In this document: positions 24,687-33,314 of the stretch, one piece after another
Layout of the letters: each line of letters opens with the position of its first letter
Position numbering within the stretch: the first letter of the stretch is position 1
Assembly (NCBI RefSeq): GCF_003664185.1
Contig: NZ_RCCS01000004.1
Span: forward strand, 434,001 to 498,000
DNA: 64,000 nt
Direction: 5' to 3'
Source of the DNA: Tenacibaculum discolor
GTDB taxonomy: Bacteria; Bacteroidota; Bacteroidia; Flavobacteriales; Flavobacteriaceae
The notes under the pieces: model-generated
Databases searched by the model: none
The model's input: only the letters and a program-made list of their open reading frames with translations
Told to the model about the DNA's origin: nothing
Translations under genes and position numbers: made by a program

Positions 24687-25745
24687 ATGATTAAACCTGG
24701 AGTTGCCACCGGAAAAGAAGTTCAAGAGATTTTTGAATTAGCAAAACAAAAAGGCTTTGCATTACCAGCTGTTAATGTTGTAGGATCAAACACTATTAAT
24801 ACTGTTTTAGAAACAGCTAAAGAACTTAACTCGCCTGTAATAATCCAGTTCTCAAATGGAGGTGCTCAATTCAATGCAGGTAAAGGCTTATCAAACGACA
24901 ACGAAAAAGCTGCTATTGCAGGTGCAGTAGCCGGTGCAAAACATATACATTTATTAGCAGAAGCATATGGAGTTCCTGTTATTTTACATACCGATCATGC
25001 TGCTAAAAAATTATTACCTTGGATTGATGGTTTATTAGATGCTAGTGAGCAGTTTTATAAAGAAACAGGAAAACCTTTATATAGTTCTCACATGATTGAT
25101 TTAAGTGAAGAACCTATAGAAGAAAACATCGAAACTTGTAAAGAATACCTTGCTCGTATGAGTAAAATGGGAATGACTTTAGAGATTGAACTAGGAATTA
25201 CAGGTGGTGAAGAAGATGGTGTTGATAACTCTGATGTAGATGTTTCTAAACTATATACTCAACCTGAAGAAGTAGCATACGCTTATGAAGAATTAATGAA
25301 AGTAAGCTCACAATTTACAATCGCTGCTGCTTTTGGTAATGTACATGGTGTATACAAACCTGGGAATGTAAAATTAACTCCTAAGATATTAAAGAACTCT
25401 CAAGAATATATTTCAGAAAAATATAACGTTCCTCATAATACGATTGATTTTGTATTCCATGGAGGATCGGGTTCTACTTTAGAAGAAATTCGTGAAGCAA
25501 TTAGCTACGGAGTTATTAAAATGAATATCGATACCGATTTACAATATGCATTTACAGAAGGTGTTCGTGATTATATGTCTGAAAAATCTGCATATTTGCA
25601 ATCGCAAATTGGTAACCCAGAAGGTGATGATGTTCCTAATAAAAAATATTACGATCCTCGCAAATGGTTACGTGAAGGAGAACAAACTTTTAAAGCTAGA
25701 TTAAAGAAAGCTTTTGAAGATTTAAATAATGTAAATACATTATAA
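24687..25745 (+). CDS. fbaA: Class II fructose-bisphosphate aldolase
   Basis: Zinc-dependent glycolytic/gluconeogenic aldolase of 352 aa, class IIA. HTDHAAKKLLPW carries the first zinc histidine, EIELGITGGEEDGVD the catalytic loop, FGNVHGVYKPGNV the second metal histidine, and FHGGSGS the phosphate-binding part. Its -7 promoter box is 39 nt upstream. accD follows after 50 nt, possibly on the same transcript, since no terminator is visible between them. Confidence 0.96.
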   Translation: MIKPGVATGKEVQEIFELAKQKGFALPAVNVVGSNTINTVLETAKELNSPVIIQFSNGGAQFNAGKGLSNDNEKAAIAGAVAGAKHIHLLAEAYGVPVILHTDHAAKKLLPWIDGLLDASEQFYKETGKPLYSSHMIDLSEEPIEENIETCKEYLARMSKMGMTLEIELGITGGEEDGVDNSDVDVSKLYTQPEEVAYAYEELMKVSSQFTIAAAFGNVHGVYKPGNVKLTPKILKNSQEYISEKYNVPHNTIDFVFHGGSGSTLEEIREAISYGVIKMNIDTDLQYAFTEGVRDYMSEKSAYLQSQIGNPEGDDVPNKKYYDPRKWLREGEQTFKARLKKAFEDLNNVNTL

Positions 25746-25795
25746 TATTCTTTGAAAAAGGAAAACCAAACAACTAAAGAATAAAAAACTAAATT

Positions 25796-26653
25796 ATGGC
25801 TTGGTTTAAACGTAAAGACAAAGGGATTCAAACCCCAACAGAAGAAAAAAAAGACACGCCTAAAGGCTTGTGGTATAAAACCCCTAGCGGAAAAATAATT
25901 GATACCGACGAATTAAAAAAGAACTTATACGTAAGTCCAGAAGATGGATACCACGTACGTATAGGTAGTAAAGAGTACTTTGAAATCTTTTTTGATGACA
26001 ATAAATTCAAAGAATTAGATCCAAAACTATCTGCTAAAGATCCTTTAAAATTTGAAGATACTAAAAAGTACCCTGAGAAATTAAAAGCTGCTCAGAAAAA
26101 AACAGGTTTAAAAGATGCTGTACGTACTGCTGTAGGTAAATCAATGGGAAAAGACTTAGTAGTTGCTTCTATGGATTTTGCTTTTATTGGAGGTTCAATG
26201 GGAAGTGTCGTTGGAGAAAAAATAGCAAGAGCTATTGACTATTCAATAAAAAACAATATTCCTTTTTTAATGATATCTAAATCAGGTGGAGCTCGTATGC
26301 AAGAAGCATCTCTTTCTTTAATGCAATTAGCAAAAACTTCTGCTAAACTTGCACAATTAGCAGATGCTAAAATTCCATACGTATCTTTATGTACTGACCC
26401 AACTACTGGGGGAACAACAGCTTCTTTTGCTATGTTAGGAGATATTAATATTGCTGAGCCAAACGCATTAATAGGTTTTGCTGGTCCTCGTATTGTAAAA
26501 GATACTACTGGTAAAGATTTACCTGAGGGGTTCCAACGTTCAGAATTCTTATTAGAACATGGTTTCTTAGATGCAATTTTTGAGCGAAAAGACTTAAAAA
26601 AACAAATTAACTTATATATTGATTTAATACAGAATCAACCTGTAAGAGCATAA
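25796..26653 (+). CDS. accD: Acetyl-CoA carboxylase carboxyltransferase subunit beta, lacking zinc-ribbon cysteines
   Basis: Beta half of the carboxyltransferase that makes malonyl-CoA for fatty acid synthesis; 285 aa. The crotonase-fold core is intact: [47 protein letters not shown]. The N-terminus starts [11 protein letters not shown] as usual. The four cysteines of the E. coli zinc ribbon are absent: the region reads [10 protein letters not shown] and [13 protein letters not shown], with no Cys at all. The ribbon binds nucleic acid and substrate in E. coli, so regulation may differ. I believe related Bacteroidota share this loss. Confidence 0.95.
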   Translation: MAWFKRKDKGIQTPTEEKKDTPKGLWYKTPSGKIIDTDELKKNLYVSPEDGYHVRIGSKEYFEIFFDDNKFKELDPKLSAKDPLKFEDTKKYPEKLKAAQKKTGLKDAVRTAVGKSMGKDLVVASMDFAFIGGSMGSVVGEKIARAIDYSIKNNIPFLMISKSGGARMQEASLSLMQLAKTSAKLAQLADAKIPYVSLCTDPTTGGTTASFAMLGDINIAEPNALIGFAGPRIVKDTTGKDLPEGFQRSEFLLEHGFLDAIFERKDLKKQINLYIDLIQNQPVRA

Positions 26654-26654
26654 C

Positions 26655-26682
26655 AAAAAAGCTAGCGTTTGCTAGCTTTTTT
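26655..26682 (+). terminator. Intrinsic terminator after accD
   Basis: Six A, GCTAGC, a 4-nt loop, GCTAGC, six T: a perfect 12-bp stem. Confidence 0.92.
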
Positions 26683-26721
26683 GCTTTGTAACTTTTTCGT
26701 ATCCATTCCAAAAAATAATCG

Positions 26722-26752
26722 TACATTTGCAACTTCAATGTGAATGCATTGA
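26722..26752 (+). promoter_or_regulatory. rpsO promoter box and leader hairpin
   Basis: TACATTTG at 26722-26729 matches the -7 box. The short leader then holds TCAATG/CATTGA (26735-26740 with 26747-26752), a 6-bp hairpin that could be a ribosomal-protein autoregulatory element. The hairpin role is speculative. Confidence 0.45.
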
Positions 26753-26782
26753 GTACATAATAATCATTTAAACAATATTGGC

Positions 26783-27052
26783 ATGTATTTAACAAAAGAA
26801 GTTAAAGAACAAATCTTCGCAAAACACGGTAAAGGAGCAAATGATACTGGTACTGCTGAAGGTCAAATCGCGTTATTTACGCACAGAATTAACCACTTAA
26901 CTGAGCACTTAAAAAGAAATCGTAAAGATTTTAATACTGAGCGTTCGTTAGTACGTATGGTAGGTAAGCGTAGAAGCTTATTAGATTATCTAAAGAAAAA
27001 AGATATTAACAGATATCGTGCGATTATTAAAGAATTAGGAATTAGAAAATAA
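26783..27052 (+). CDS. rpsO: 30S ribosomal protein S15
   Basis: 89-aa primary 16S rRNA-binding protein of the platform, also part of bridge B4. Family residues: TGTAEGQIALFTHRI, LTEHLKRNRKDFNTERSLVRMVGKRR and DYLKKKD. Standard length and start. It precedes pnp, the classic rpsO-pnp order, but a terminator lies between the two genes here, so pnp has its own start of transcription or depends on readthrough. Confidence 0.97.
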   Translation: MYLTKEVKEQIFAKHGKGANDTGTAEGQIALFTHRINHLTEHLKRNRKDFNTERSLVRMVGKRRSLLDYLKKKDINRYRAIIKELGIRK

Positions 27053-27060
27053 TTCTACAG

Positions 27061-27091
27061 AAAAAGAGGCTCTATAAATGTGCCTCTTTTT
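27061..27091 (+). terminator. Intrinsic terminator after rpsO
   Basis: AAAAAGAGGC and GCCTCTTTTT form the stem around an 11-nt loop, with a T run after it. Confidence 0.85.
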
Positions 27092-27239
27092 TATTTTAAA
27101 CTAAATAGTATTTCTGACTAACAACCAGAAATTTATATATAAAAAGCTCAAAATTACTAACAACAATTTTGATTTTCCATTGGAGCAACAACAACACAAC
27201 AACAAACAAAAACGAATTAAAATTTAGAAGAATTAATTT

Positions 27240-29477
27240 ATGATTCCAAAAGTATTTAACCAAGTAATAGAGCTTGGAGATGGAAGGACCATCACATTAG
27301 AAACAGGAAAATTAGCAAAACAAGCAGATGGTTCTGTTGTTGTAAGAATGGGAGATACAATGTTATTAGCAACAGTTGTATCAGCAAGAACTGCAAACCC
27401 AGGTATTGACTTTTTACCATTAACGGTAGATTACCGTGAAAAATTTGCCGCTGCGGGTCGTTACCCTGGTGGATTTATGAAGCGTGAGGCACGCCCTTCA
27501 AACGAAGAAATTTTAACAATGCGTTTAGTAGACCGTGTATTACGTCCACTATTTCCAAAAGATTATCACGCAGAAACTCAAGTGATGATTCAATTAATGT
27601 CTCATGACGAAGAAGTAATGCCAGACGCTTTAGCTGGTTTAGCTGCTTCTGCTGCTATTCAATTATCAGACATTCCTTTTGAAACACCTATTTCTGAAGT
27701 ACGTGTAGCAAGGATTAACGGAGAATTTGTCATCAACCCAAGTTATACTCAATTACAAGAGGCTGACATTGATATGATGATTGGTGCTTCTGCTGACTCT
27801 GTAGCTATGGTAGAAGGTGAAATGAAAGAAATTTCAGAAGAAGAAATGGCTGACGCAATTAAATTTGCACACGAAGCTATTAAAGTACAATGTGCAGCTC
27901 AAGTTGCTTTAGCAGAAGCTGCAGGTAAAAAAGAAACTCGTGAGTATGAAGGTGAAAGAGAAGATGAAGAATTAGCTCAAAAAATTCATGAGGCAGCATA
28001 TCAAAAATGTTATGATATTGCTAAAAAAGGTACTTCTAAACAAGAAAGAGGTTTAGCTTTTTCTGAAGTTAAAGAAGAAATTACCGCAACGTTTACTGAA
28101 GAAGAATTAGAAGACTTTGGAGACTTAGTTGGAAAATACTTTAACAAAGCACAAAAAGCTGCAGTTAGAGACTTAACTTTAAACGAAGGTTTACGTTTAG
28201 ACGGGCGTAAAACTACTGATATTAGACCTATTTGGTGTGAAGTAGATTATTTACCAAGAACTCATGGTTCTTCAATCTTTACACGTGGAGAAACTCAAGC
28301 ATTAGCTACTGTAACTTTAGGTACTTCTAGAGATGCTAACATGGTAGATTCTCCAACATTACAAGGTGAAGAAAAGTTCTACTTACACTATAACTTTCCT
28401 CCTTTTTCAACTGGTGAAGCACGTCCTTTAAGAGGAACATCTCGTCGTGAAATTGGTCACGGAAACTTAGCTCAAAGAGCTTTAAAAGGAATGATTCCTG
28501 AAGATTGCCCATACACTGTTCGTGTTGTTTCTGAAGTATTAGAATCTAACGGTTCATCTTCAATGGCTACTGTTTGTTCTGGTACTATGGCATTAATGGA
28601 TGCTGGTGTTCAAATGAAAAAACCAGTTTCTGGTATTGCAATGGGGTTAATTTCTGATGGTGATCGTTATGCTGTATTATCTGATATTTTAGGTGATGAA
28701 GATCACTTAGGTGATATGGACTTTAAAGTAACAGGTACTGCTGACGGTATTACTGCTTGTCAAATGGATATTAAGATTAAAGGATTATCTTATGAAATCT
28801 TAGTAAATGCATTAAAACAAGCTCGTGATGGTCGTTTACACATCTTAGAGAAGTTAACTAATACTATTGAAACTCCTAACGAAGATGTAAAAGCTCACGC
28901 ACCTAAAATGGTTAATAGAGTAATTCCTAACGATTTAATTGGAGCGTTTATTGGACCTGGTGGAAAACATATTCAAGAGTTACAAAAAGAAACAGAAACT
29001 ACTATCGTTATTAACGAAGATCCTGTTACAGAAGAAGGAATTGTTGAGATTTTAGGAACAAACCAAGAAGGTATAGATAAAGTTATAGCTCGTATTGAGT
29101 CTATGATGTTCAAACCTGAAAAAGGTTCTGTATACGAAGTAAAAGTTATAAAAATATTAGATTTTGGTGCTGTTGTTGAATATACAGAAGCCCCAGGAAA
29201 CGAAGTTTTATTACACGTTAGCGAGTTAGCTTGGGAACGTACAAACAACGTTACAGATGTAGTGAACATTGGTGATGTTATTGATGTAAAGTACTTTGGT
29301 GTTGACCCTAAAACTCGTAAAGAAAAAGTTTCTCGTAAGGCATTATTACCTAAACCTGAAGGTTATGTAGCTAGACCACCTAGAGACAATAACAGAGATA
29401 ATAGAGGTCGTGATAATCGTAACCGCGATAATCGTCGTGATGATAGAAAACCTAGACAAGATAAAAAAGAGTCATAA
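27240..29477 (+). CDS. pnp: Polyribonucleotide nucleotidyltransferase (PNPase)
   Basis: 3'-5' phosphorolytic exoribonuclease of 745 aa. It has two RNase PH domains (first about 1-220; second about 310-540 with [20 protein letters not shown] and the catalytic [16 protein letters not shown]), separated by the helical domain, then KH ([16 protein letters not shown]) and S1 ([20 protein letters not shown]). After S1 comes a roughly 35-residue tail made almost only of Arg, Asp, Asn and Gly ([10 protein letters not shown] pattern), a likely disordered RNA-binding extension. The 150-nt leader is rich in CAA repeats and looks unstructured. Confidence 0.97.
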   Translation: MIPKVFNQVIELGDGRTITLETGKLAKQADGSVVVRMGDTMLLATVVSARTANPGIDFLPLTVDYREKFAAAGRYPGGFMKREARPSNEEILTMRLVDRVLRPLFPKDYHAETQVMIQLMSHDEEVMPDALAGLAASAAIQLSDIPFETPISEVRVARINGEFVINPSYTQLQEADIDMMIGASADSVAMVEGEMKEISEEEMADAIKFAHEAIKVQCAAQVALAEAAGKKETREYEGEREDEELAQKIHEAAYQKCYDIAKKGTSKQERGLAFSEVKEEITATFTEEELEDFGDLVGKYFNKAQKAAVRDLTLNEGLRLDGRKTTDIRPIWCEVDYLPRTHGSSIFTRGETQALATVTLGTSRDANMVDSPTLQGEEKFYLHYNFPPFSTGEARPLRGTSRREIGHGNLAQRALKGMIPEDCPYTVRVVSEVLESNGSSSMATVCSGTMALMDAGVQMKKPVSGIAMGLISDGDRYAVLSDILGDEDHLGDMDFKVTGTADGITACQMDIKIKGLSYEILVNALKQARDGRLHILEKLTNTIETPNEDVKAHAPKMVNRVIPNDLIGAFIGPGGKHIQELQKETETTIVINEDPVTEEGIVEILGTNQEGIDKVIARIESMMFKPEKGSVYEVKVIKILDFGAVVEYTEAPGNEVLLHVSELAWERTNNVTDVVNIGDVIDVKYFGVDPKTRKEKVSRKALLPKPEGYVARPPRDNNRDNRGRDNRNRDNRRDDRKPRQDKKES

Positions 29478-29496
29478 GATTCAATTTTTAGATATA

Positions 29497-29524
29497 AAAA
29501 AGCAACCTAATTAGGTTGCTTTTT
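29497..29524 (+). terminator. Intrinsic terminator after pnp
   Basis: Perfect 14-bp palindrome containing AGCAACCTAATTAGGTTGCT with A and T runs on either side. Confidence 0.92.
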
Positions 29525-29550
29525 GCTTTTAAATACGTTTTAAAAAGAAG

Positions 29551-29577
29551 AAAGGCTGCTAAAATTTAGCAGCCTTT
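29551..29577. terminator. Second hairpin downstream of pnp
   Basis: AAAGGCTGCTAAA and TTTAGCAGCCTTT form a perfect 13-bp stem with a 1-nt centre. On the plus strand no T run follows; on the minus strand it is followed by a T-rich tail, so it would stop leftward transcription although no leftward gene is seen nearby. It may be a back-up terminator or protect mRNA ends. Confidence 0.6.
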
Positions 29578-29758
29578 AACTTAGAGTTGTTTCAGATCAT
29601 TCCCCAATAATCATATAAAAATCTTACTCTATAAAGAAATCCACTACTATAACAGTTGAAAAATAAAATACCCTACCCTTTTTTAAAAAATTTATTTAAA
29701 TAAAAAATCTTTTTTTAGCTTTTGTTTTTTTAGTTTTAGTTTTCTTTGCATCCCATTC

Positions 29759-30889
29759 ATGAAAATACAACGAATTACATACATTTCTATAGGAACCAAT
29801 CAAGGTAATAAGCTTGAGAATATTCAGCAAGCAATTAACTTGATTGCAGATAAAGTAGGTGCTGTATTAAAAGTAGCGTCTGTATACGAAACTGCTTCAT
29901 GGGGTTTTGATAGTAATAACTTTTACAATACTTGTATTAAAGTTTCAACATATTTACCTCCAGAGCAATTAATACTTAGGTTACTTTCTATAGAAAAAGA
30001 ACTTGGAAGAACTCGAAAAAACTCTGAAGGATATTCAGATAGGTTAATTGATTTAGATATTTTATTATTTGATGATGAAATTATCTTTTCTAAAACCTTA
30101 ATCGTACCACATCCAAGAATGTTAGAACGTAAATTTGCTTTAGTTCCATTAGTTGAAATTGCCCGAAATGTTATTCATCCAATAGAAAAAAAGCATTTAT
30201 ATATTTGTTTAGAAAATTGTACAGACACTTCAGAAATTACAAAGCTTGATATAAAATTAGAAAGACCAATTCCTATTACAGAGAAGTATAATTACATTGC
30301 TATCGAAGGTAATATTGGTGCTGGTAAAACATCATTAGCCAATATGATGTCTGATGAATTTAATGCTAAAATTGTCTTAGAACGTTTTGCAGACAATCCG
30401 TTTTTACCAAAGTTTTATAACGACAATGAACGCTATGCTTTTCCTTTAGAAATGAGTTTTTTAGCTGATCGATATCAACAACTTTCTGATGATTTAGCGC
30501 AGTTTGATTTATTTAAAAATTTTATTGTTTCTGATTACTACATTTTTAAATCGCTCATTTTTGCACAAGTCACTTTACATAGTGATGAATATAAGTTGTA
30601 TAGAAAAATGTTTGATTTAATGTACAAAGAAATCACAAAGCCTGATTTGTACGTGTACTTATACCAAAACACAGAACGTTTACTAGAAAACATTAAAAAA
30701 CGTGGACGCGATTACGAGCAAAATATAGAAGCAAGTTACTTACAAAAAATCCATGATGGGTATAGCAACTTTATCAAAACACAACCTGACTTAAACATTC
30801 TAATTGTTGATGTTTCTGATTTAGATTTTGTAAACAACCCAAACGACTATGAAACTATTATTAGTAAAATAAAAAATTATAACGCATAA
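29759..30889 (+). CDS. folK: HPPK (folate pathway) fused to a deoxynucleoside kinase
   Basis: A 376-aa two-domain protein. Residues about 1-160 are 6-hydroxymethyl-7,8-dihydropterin pyrophosphokinase: SIGTNQGNKLENI, ETASWGF, and the signature DRLIDLDILLFDD and PHPRMLERKFALVPL. From about residue 178 a complete deoxynucleoside kinase follows, with YIAIEGNIGAGKTSLANM, ERFADNPFLPKFY and KRGRDYEQNIEASYL. So one chain makes a folate precursor and phosphorylates deoxynucleosides. It resembles the separate kinase at 18809. I recall the fusion from other Flavobacteriia. It ends at a strong bidirectional terminator. Confidence 0.93.
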   Translation: MKIQRITYISIGTNQGNKLENIQQAINLIADKVGAVLKVASVYETASWGFDSNNFYNTCIKVSTYLPPEQLILRLLSIEKELGRTRKNSEGYSDRLIDLDILLFDDEIIFSKTLIVPHPRMLERKFALVPLVEIARNVIHPIEKKHLYICLENCTDTSEITKLDIKLERPIPITEKYNYIAIEGNIGAGKTSLANMMSDEFNAKIVLERFADNPFLPKFYNDNERYAFPLEMSFLADRYQQLSDDLAQFDLFKNFIVSDYYIFKSLIFAQVTLHSDEYKLYRKMFDLMYKEITKPDLYVYLYQNTERLLENIKKRGRDYEQNIEASYLQKIHDGYSNFIKTQPDLNILIVDVSDLDFVNNPNDYETIISKIKNYNA

Positions 30890-30918
30890 AAAAAGCAGCT
30901 TTTAAAGCTGCTTTTTTT
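30888..30918. terminator. Bidirectional terminator between folK fusion and gldC
   Basis: AGCAGCTTT and AAAGCTGCT form a tight stem flanked by A7 and T8; serves both convergent genes. Confidence 0.92.
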
Positions 30919-31256
30919 TATTTCTGAATTAACTCTAGTTTTTCAGCAAAGTAGTCACAAAAATCGCGCATCGTTGCACTCATTTTTTCATCGTTTGTAG
31001 CTCTTTCAAAAGAGTTTGCCATAGACACTAAGGTTTGATGAAAAAACTGCTTCATTTCATCTACAGGCATATCTTTAGTCCATAAATCCATACGTAAGGT
31101 ATCTTTTTGTTTATGATCCCAAACAGATAGCATAATAGCTTTTGAGGCTTCATCTTTTATACCTCCGTCTTCTGCGTTCCAAGTAATTTCTTCTGGAATT
31201 CTGTTTTCGTCTAACCCTACTTTAAATGTTATTTTTGATGTATGCTCTATCGCCAT
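30918..31256 (-). CDS. gldC: Gliding motility protein GldC
   Basis: A 112-aa cytoplasmic protein of the Bacteroidota gliding/type IX secretion set. Recognisable parts are HTSKITFKVGLDENRIPEEI, WNAEDGG, and SVWDHKQKDTLRMDLWTKDMPVDEMK. In Flavobacterium johnsoniae GldC is accessory to gliding, and its biochemical role is unknown. It overlaps gldB by one base and is translated after it; nadE is divergent upstream of gldB, the same neighbourhood as in other gliding Flavobacteriia. Confidence 0.93.
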   Translation of the reverse strand: MAIEHTSKITFKVGLDENRIPEEITWNAEDGGIKDEASKAIMLSVWDHKQKDTLRMDLWTKDMPVDEMKQFFHQTLVSMANSFERATNDEKMSATMRDFCDYFAEKLELIQK

Positions 31257-32218
31257 TATCTTTTTGGTTTATATCTTGAGTTTTTGAAGATTTCCTCTTC
31301 ACTTGTTTGTAATAATTTATGCAAAGATACATCATTCTTTTGCATGTACGAACGTACGATTTGCCAACCAATCCACTCTCCTATTCTTCCTGGTGATTGA
31401 CTATCCTCTTCCATATAAAACTTAGAAAAAGGAGCTAAATCTAAAAAGCGTTTATCAACATCTTTGCTAGTACTATACAACAAATCTTTTTCTACAAAAT
31501 ACATCCATATTTGTTCTTCATTTCTCTCTGCCCAATCTAATTTTGTTTGTGAGTATCCTATTTTCAAGGCATCTGATGTGTTTGGTAAATAAGCATCTAA
31601 CAAATACATTTTTTTCCCTCTGTAAATCATTTTATCAATAAAACTCCTTGCCATACTAGGTAACATTTGTTTACCAACAATAGCTTTAGCAACATCAACT
31701 ACGATGTGTTCTTTGGTATTATTTTGTTTTACATATGCTGGATAATCATTATAAAACTCATGTTCTTTTCCTAAGTAAGAATCTAAAGAAATCAACAATA
31801 AGCTATCCGTATATACAATTCTGTTATTATAATCGATGTTTGTTAGCATAGTAATCACTTTAGGACTTACAAATCTTGGATTGTAATATTTAACATGCTT
31901 GAAAAGAGATCTTAATTGCCCTTTTTCTTCTTCTATATCAGGAAAAACCTTTTGAGTTTCAGCAAATAACTCTCGTTCGTCTTTATTATTAATCTTGTTC
32001 ACCCAAACACTATCAGGTTGTGGAGGAAAAAGCATCGGATACTTTTCTTTTGTTTTATTTAATTCGTTTGGTTTAGTTGTATAAAAATCAACATCAAAGC
32101 GTTCTAAATTAATATTCACATTAATATTAGACACATCTACACCTAACTTGTTACTTTCATCATTTTTACATGAAATATTTATAAAAACTAAGACAACTAG
32201 GGCTAAAATTTTTCTCAT
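31256..32218 (-). CDS. gldB: Gliding motility lipoprotein GldB
   Basis: A 320-aa lipoprotein needed for gliding in F. johnsoniae. The signal peptide ends in NISCK (Cys17). The mature part has LERFDVDFY near the N-terminus, MLPSMARSFIDKMIYRGKKM in the middle and GRIGEWIGWQIVRSYM near the C-terminus, features of the GldB family. It probably sits in the envelope facing the periplasm. It forms an operon with gldC. Confidence 0.93.
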   Translation of the reverse strand: MRKILALVVLVFINISCKNDESNKLGVDVSNINVNINLERFDVDFYTTKPNELNKTKEKYPMLFPPQPDSVWVNKINNKDERELFAETQKVFPDIEEEKGQLRSLFKHVKYYNPRFVSPKVITMLTNIDYNNRIVYTDSLLLISLDSYLGKEHEFYNDYPAYVKQNNTKEHIVVDVAKAIVGKQMLPSMARSFIDKMIYRGKKMYLLDAYLPNTSDALKIGYSQTKLDWAERNEEQIWMYFVEKDLLYSTSKDVDKRFLDLAPFSKFYMEEDSQSPGRIGEWIGWQIVRSYMQKNDVSLHKLLQTSEEEIFKNSRYKPKR

Positions 32219-32310
32219 GAACTTTAGTATATTTACATTCTAAATTACAACGTCGAAATTACTAAATTAGTTTTTACCACTTAACTGTAAACTCTTAAAA
32301 TATCACAAAA

Positions 32311-33099
32311 ATGAATACTCCTAAGGTTGCTGAACATATTATAAATTGGTTAAAAGAATATGCTACTAATGCCAAAGTAAATGGTTTTGTTGTAGGAATT
32401 TCTGGTGGTATTGATAGTGCTGTTACCTCAACTTTATGTGCAAAAACTGGTTTACCTACATTATGTGTTGAGTTACCGATTCATCAAGCTAAAAATCAAG
32501 TAAGTAGAGCATTAGACCATATAGACTGGTTAAATAACAACTTTGATAATGTTTCAATGAAACAAATAAATTTAACTCCTGTATTTGATAGTTTAGTAAA
32601 TTCATTACCTCCTGTTGAAAGTGAAGAAAAACGCTTTATGGCTTTAGCTAACACTAGAGCAAGATTGCGAATGACTTCTTTATATTATTTTGCTGGTTTA
32701 CATGGTTTGTTGGTTGCTGGAACTGGAAATAAAGTAGAAGATTTTGGTGTAGGTTTTTATACAAAATATGGTGATGGAGGTGTTGATTTAAGTCCTATTG
32801 CTGACTTGGTAAAATCTGAAGTATATGAAATAGCAAAATATCTAGGTATAAATAATGATATTATAGTAGCTCCTCCAACTGATGGTTTATGGGGTGATGA
32901 TAGAACAGACGAAGACCAAATTGGAGCTTCATACGATGAACTAGAGTGGGCTATGGAAATGCAAGATGCAGGAAAAACTGAAAATGATTTTTCTGGTAGA
33001 GAATTAGAAGTATATAAGATATATACACGTCTCAACCGAATTAATCAGCATAAAATGATTCCTATTCCTATTTGCGAAATTCCTAAAGACTTAAAGTAA
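32311..33099 (+). CDS. nadE: NAD+ synthetase, ammonia-type
   Basis: Last step of NAD synthesis, amidating deamido-NAD. The 262-aa length corresponds to the single-domain, ammonia-dependent form without a glutaminase domain. The PP-loop is VGISGGIDSAVTS (about residues 28-40), and the deamido-NAD site includes GTGNKVEDFGVGFYTKYGDGG and DDRTDEDQIGASYDELEW. It is divergent from gldB, and its last codons overlap a possible 43-codon gene on the other strand. Confidence 0.95.
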   Translation: MNTPKVAEHIINWLKEYATNAKVNGFVVGISGGIDSAVTSTLCAKTGLPTLCVELPIHQAKNQVSRALDHIDWLNNNFDNVSMKQINLTPVFDSLVNSLPPVESEEKRFMALANTRARLRMTSLYYFAGLHGLLVAGTGNKVEDFGVGFYTKYGDGGVDLSPIADLVKSEVYEIAKYLGINNDIIVAPPTDGLWGDDRTDEDQIGASYDELEWAMEMQDAGKTENDFSGRELEVYKIYTRLNRINQHKMIPIPICEIPKDLK

Positions 33100-33222
33100 A
33101 TTAACCGACATCATTTGTCGTTTAATTCTTTGGTAAGCACTTTTTTTATGCCCGTTAGAAATATTAAATGGCAATATGACGAGCAACCTAAGTAACTCTA
33201 GAATTTGTAGCAACTTTCTCAT
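33091..33222 (-). CDS. Possible small basic protein, 43 aa
   Basis: An open frame of 43 codons between dnaG and nadE, read leftwards, overlapping the nadE 3' end by 9 nt. The peptide begins MRKLLQILELLRLLVILPFN, an amphipathic or membrane-seeking helix, and ends in a basic half with HKKSAYQRIKRQ. Upstream on the minus strand TAACTTTAC resembles the -7 promoter box. Codon use looks normal for this genome. I do not recognise a family; it could be real or chance, given its length. Confidence 0.4.
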   Translation of the reverse strand: MRKLLQILELLRLLVILPFNISNGHKKSAYQRIKRQMMSVNLL

Positions 33223-33314
33223 TTTTTCTTTTATTTCTTGTTCTTTTCACCGGTAAAGTTACAAAAAAAATGTTAAGAATGTTAAAATTCTAAATAATTA
33301 GCAGTTTATAAACC

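Noticed and set aside
29578..29740. Possible leftward gene remnant ending just before the 29551-29577 hairpin (short frame ending in YDYWGMI)
   Set aside because: Only about 25 codons between stops, no recognisable motif and no promoter box; the hairpin alone is not enough.
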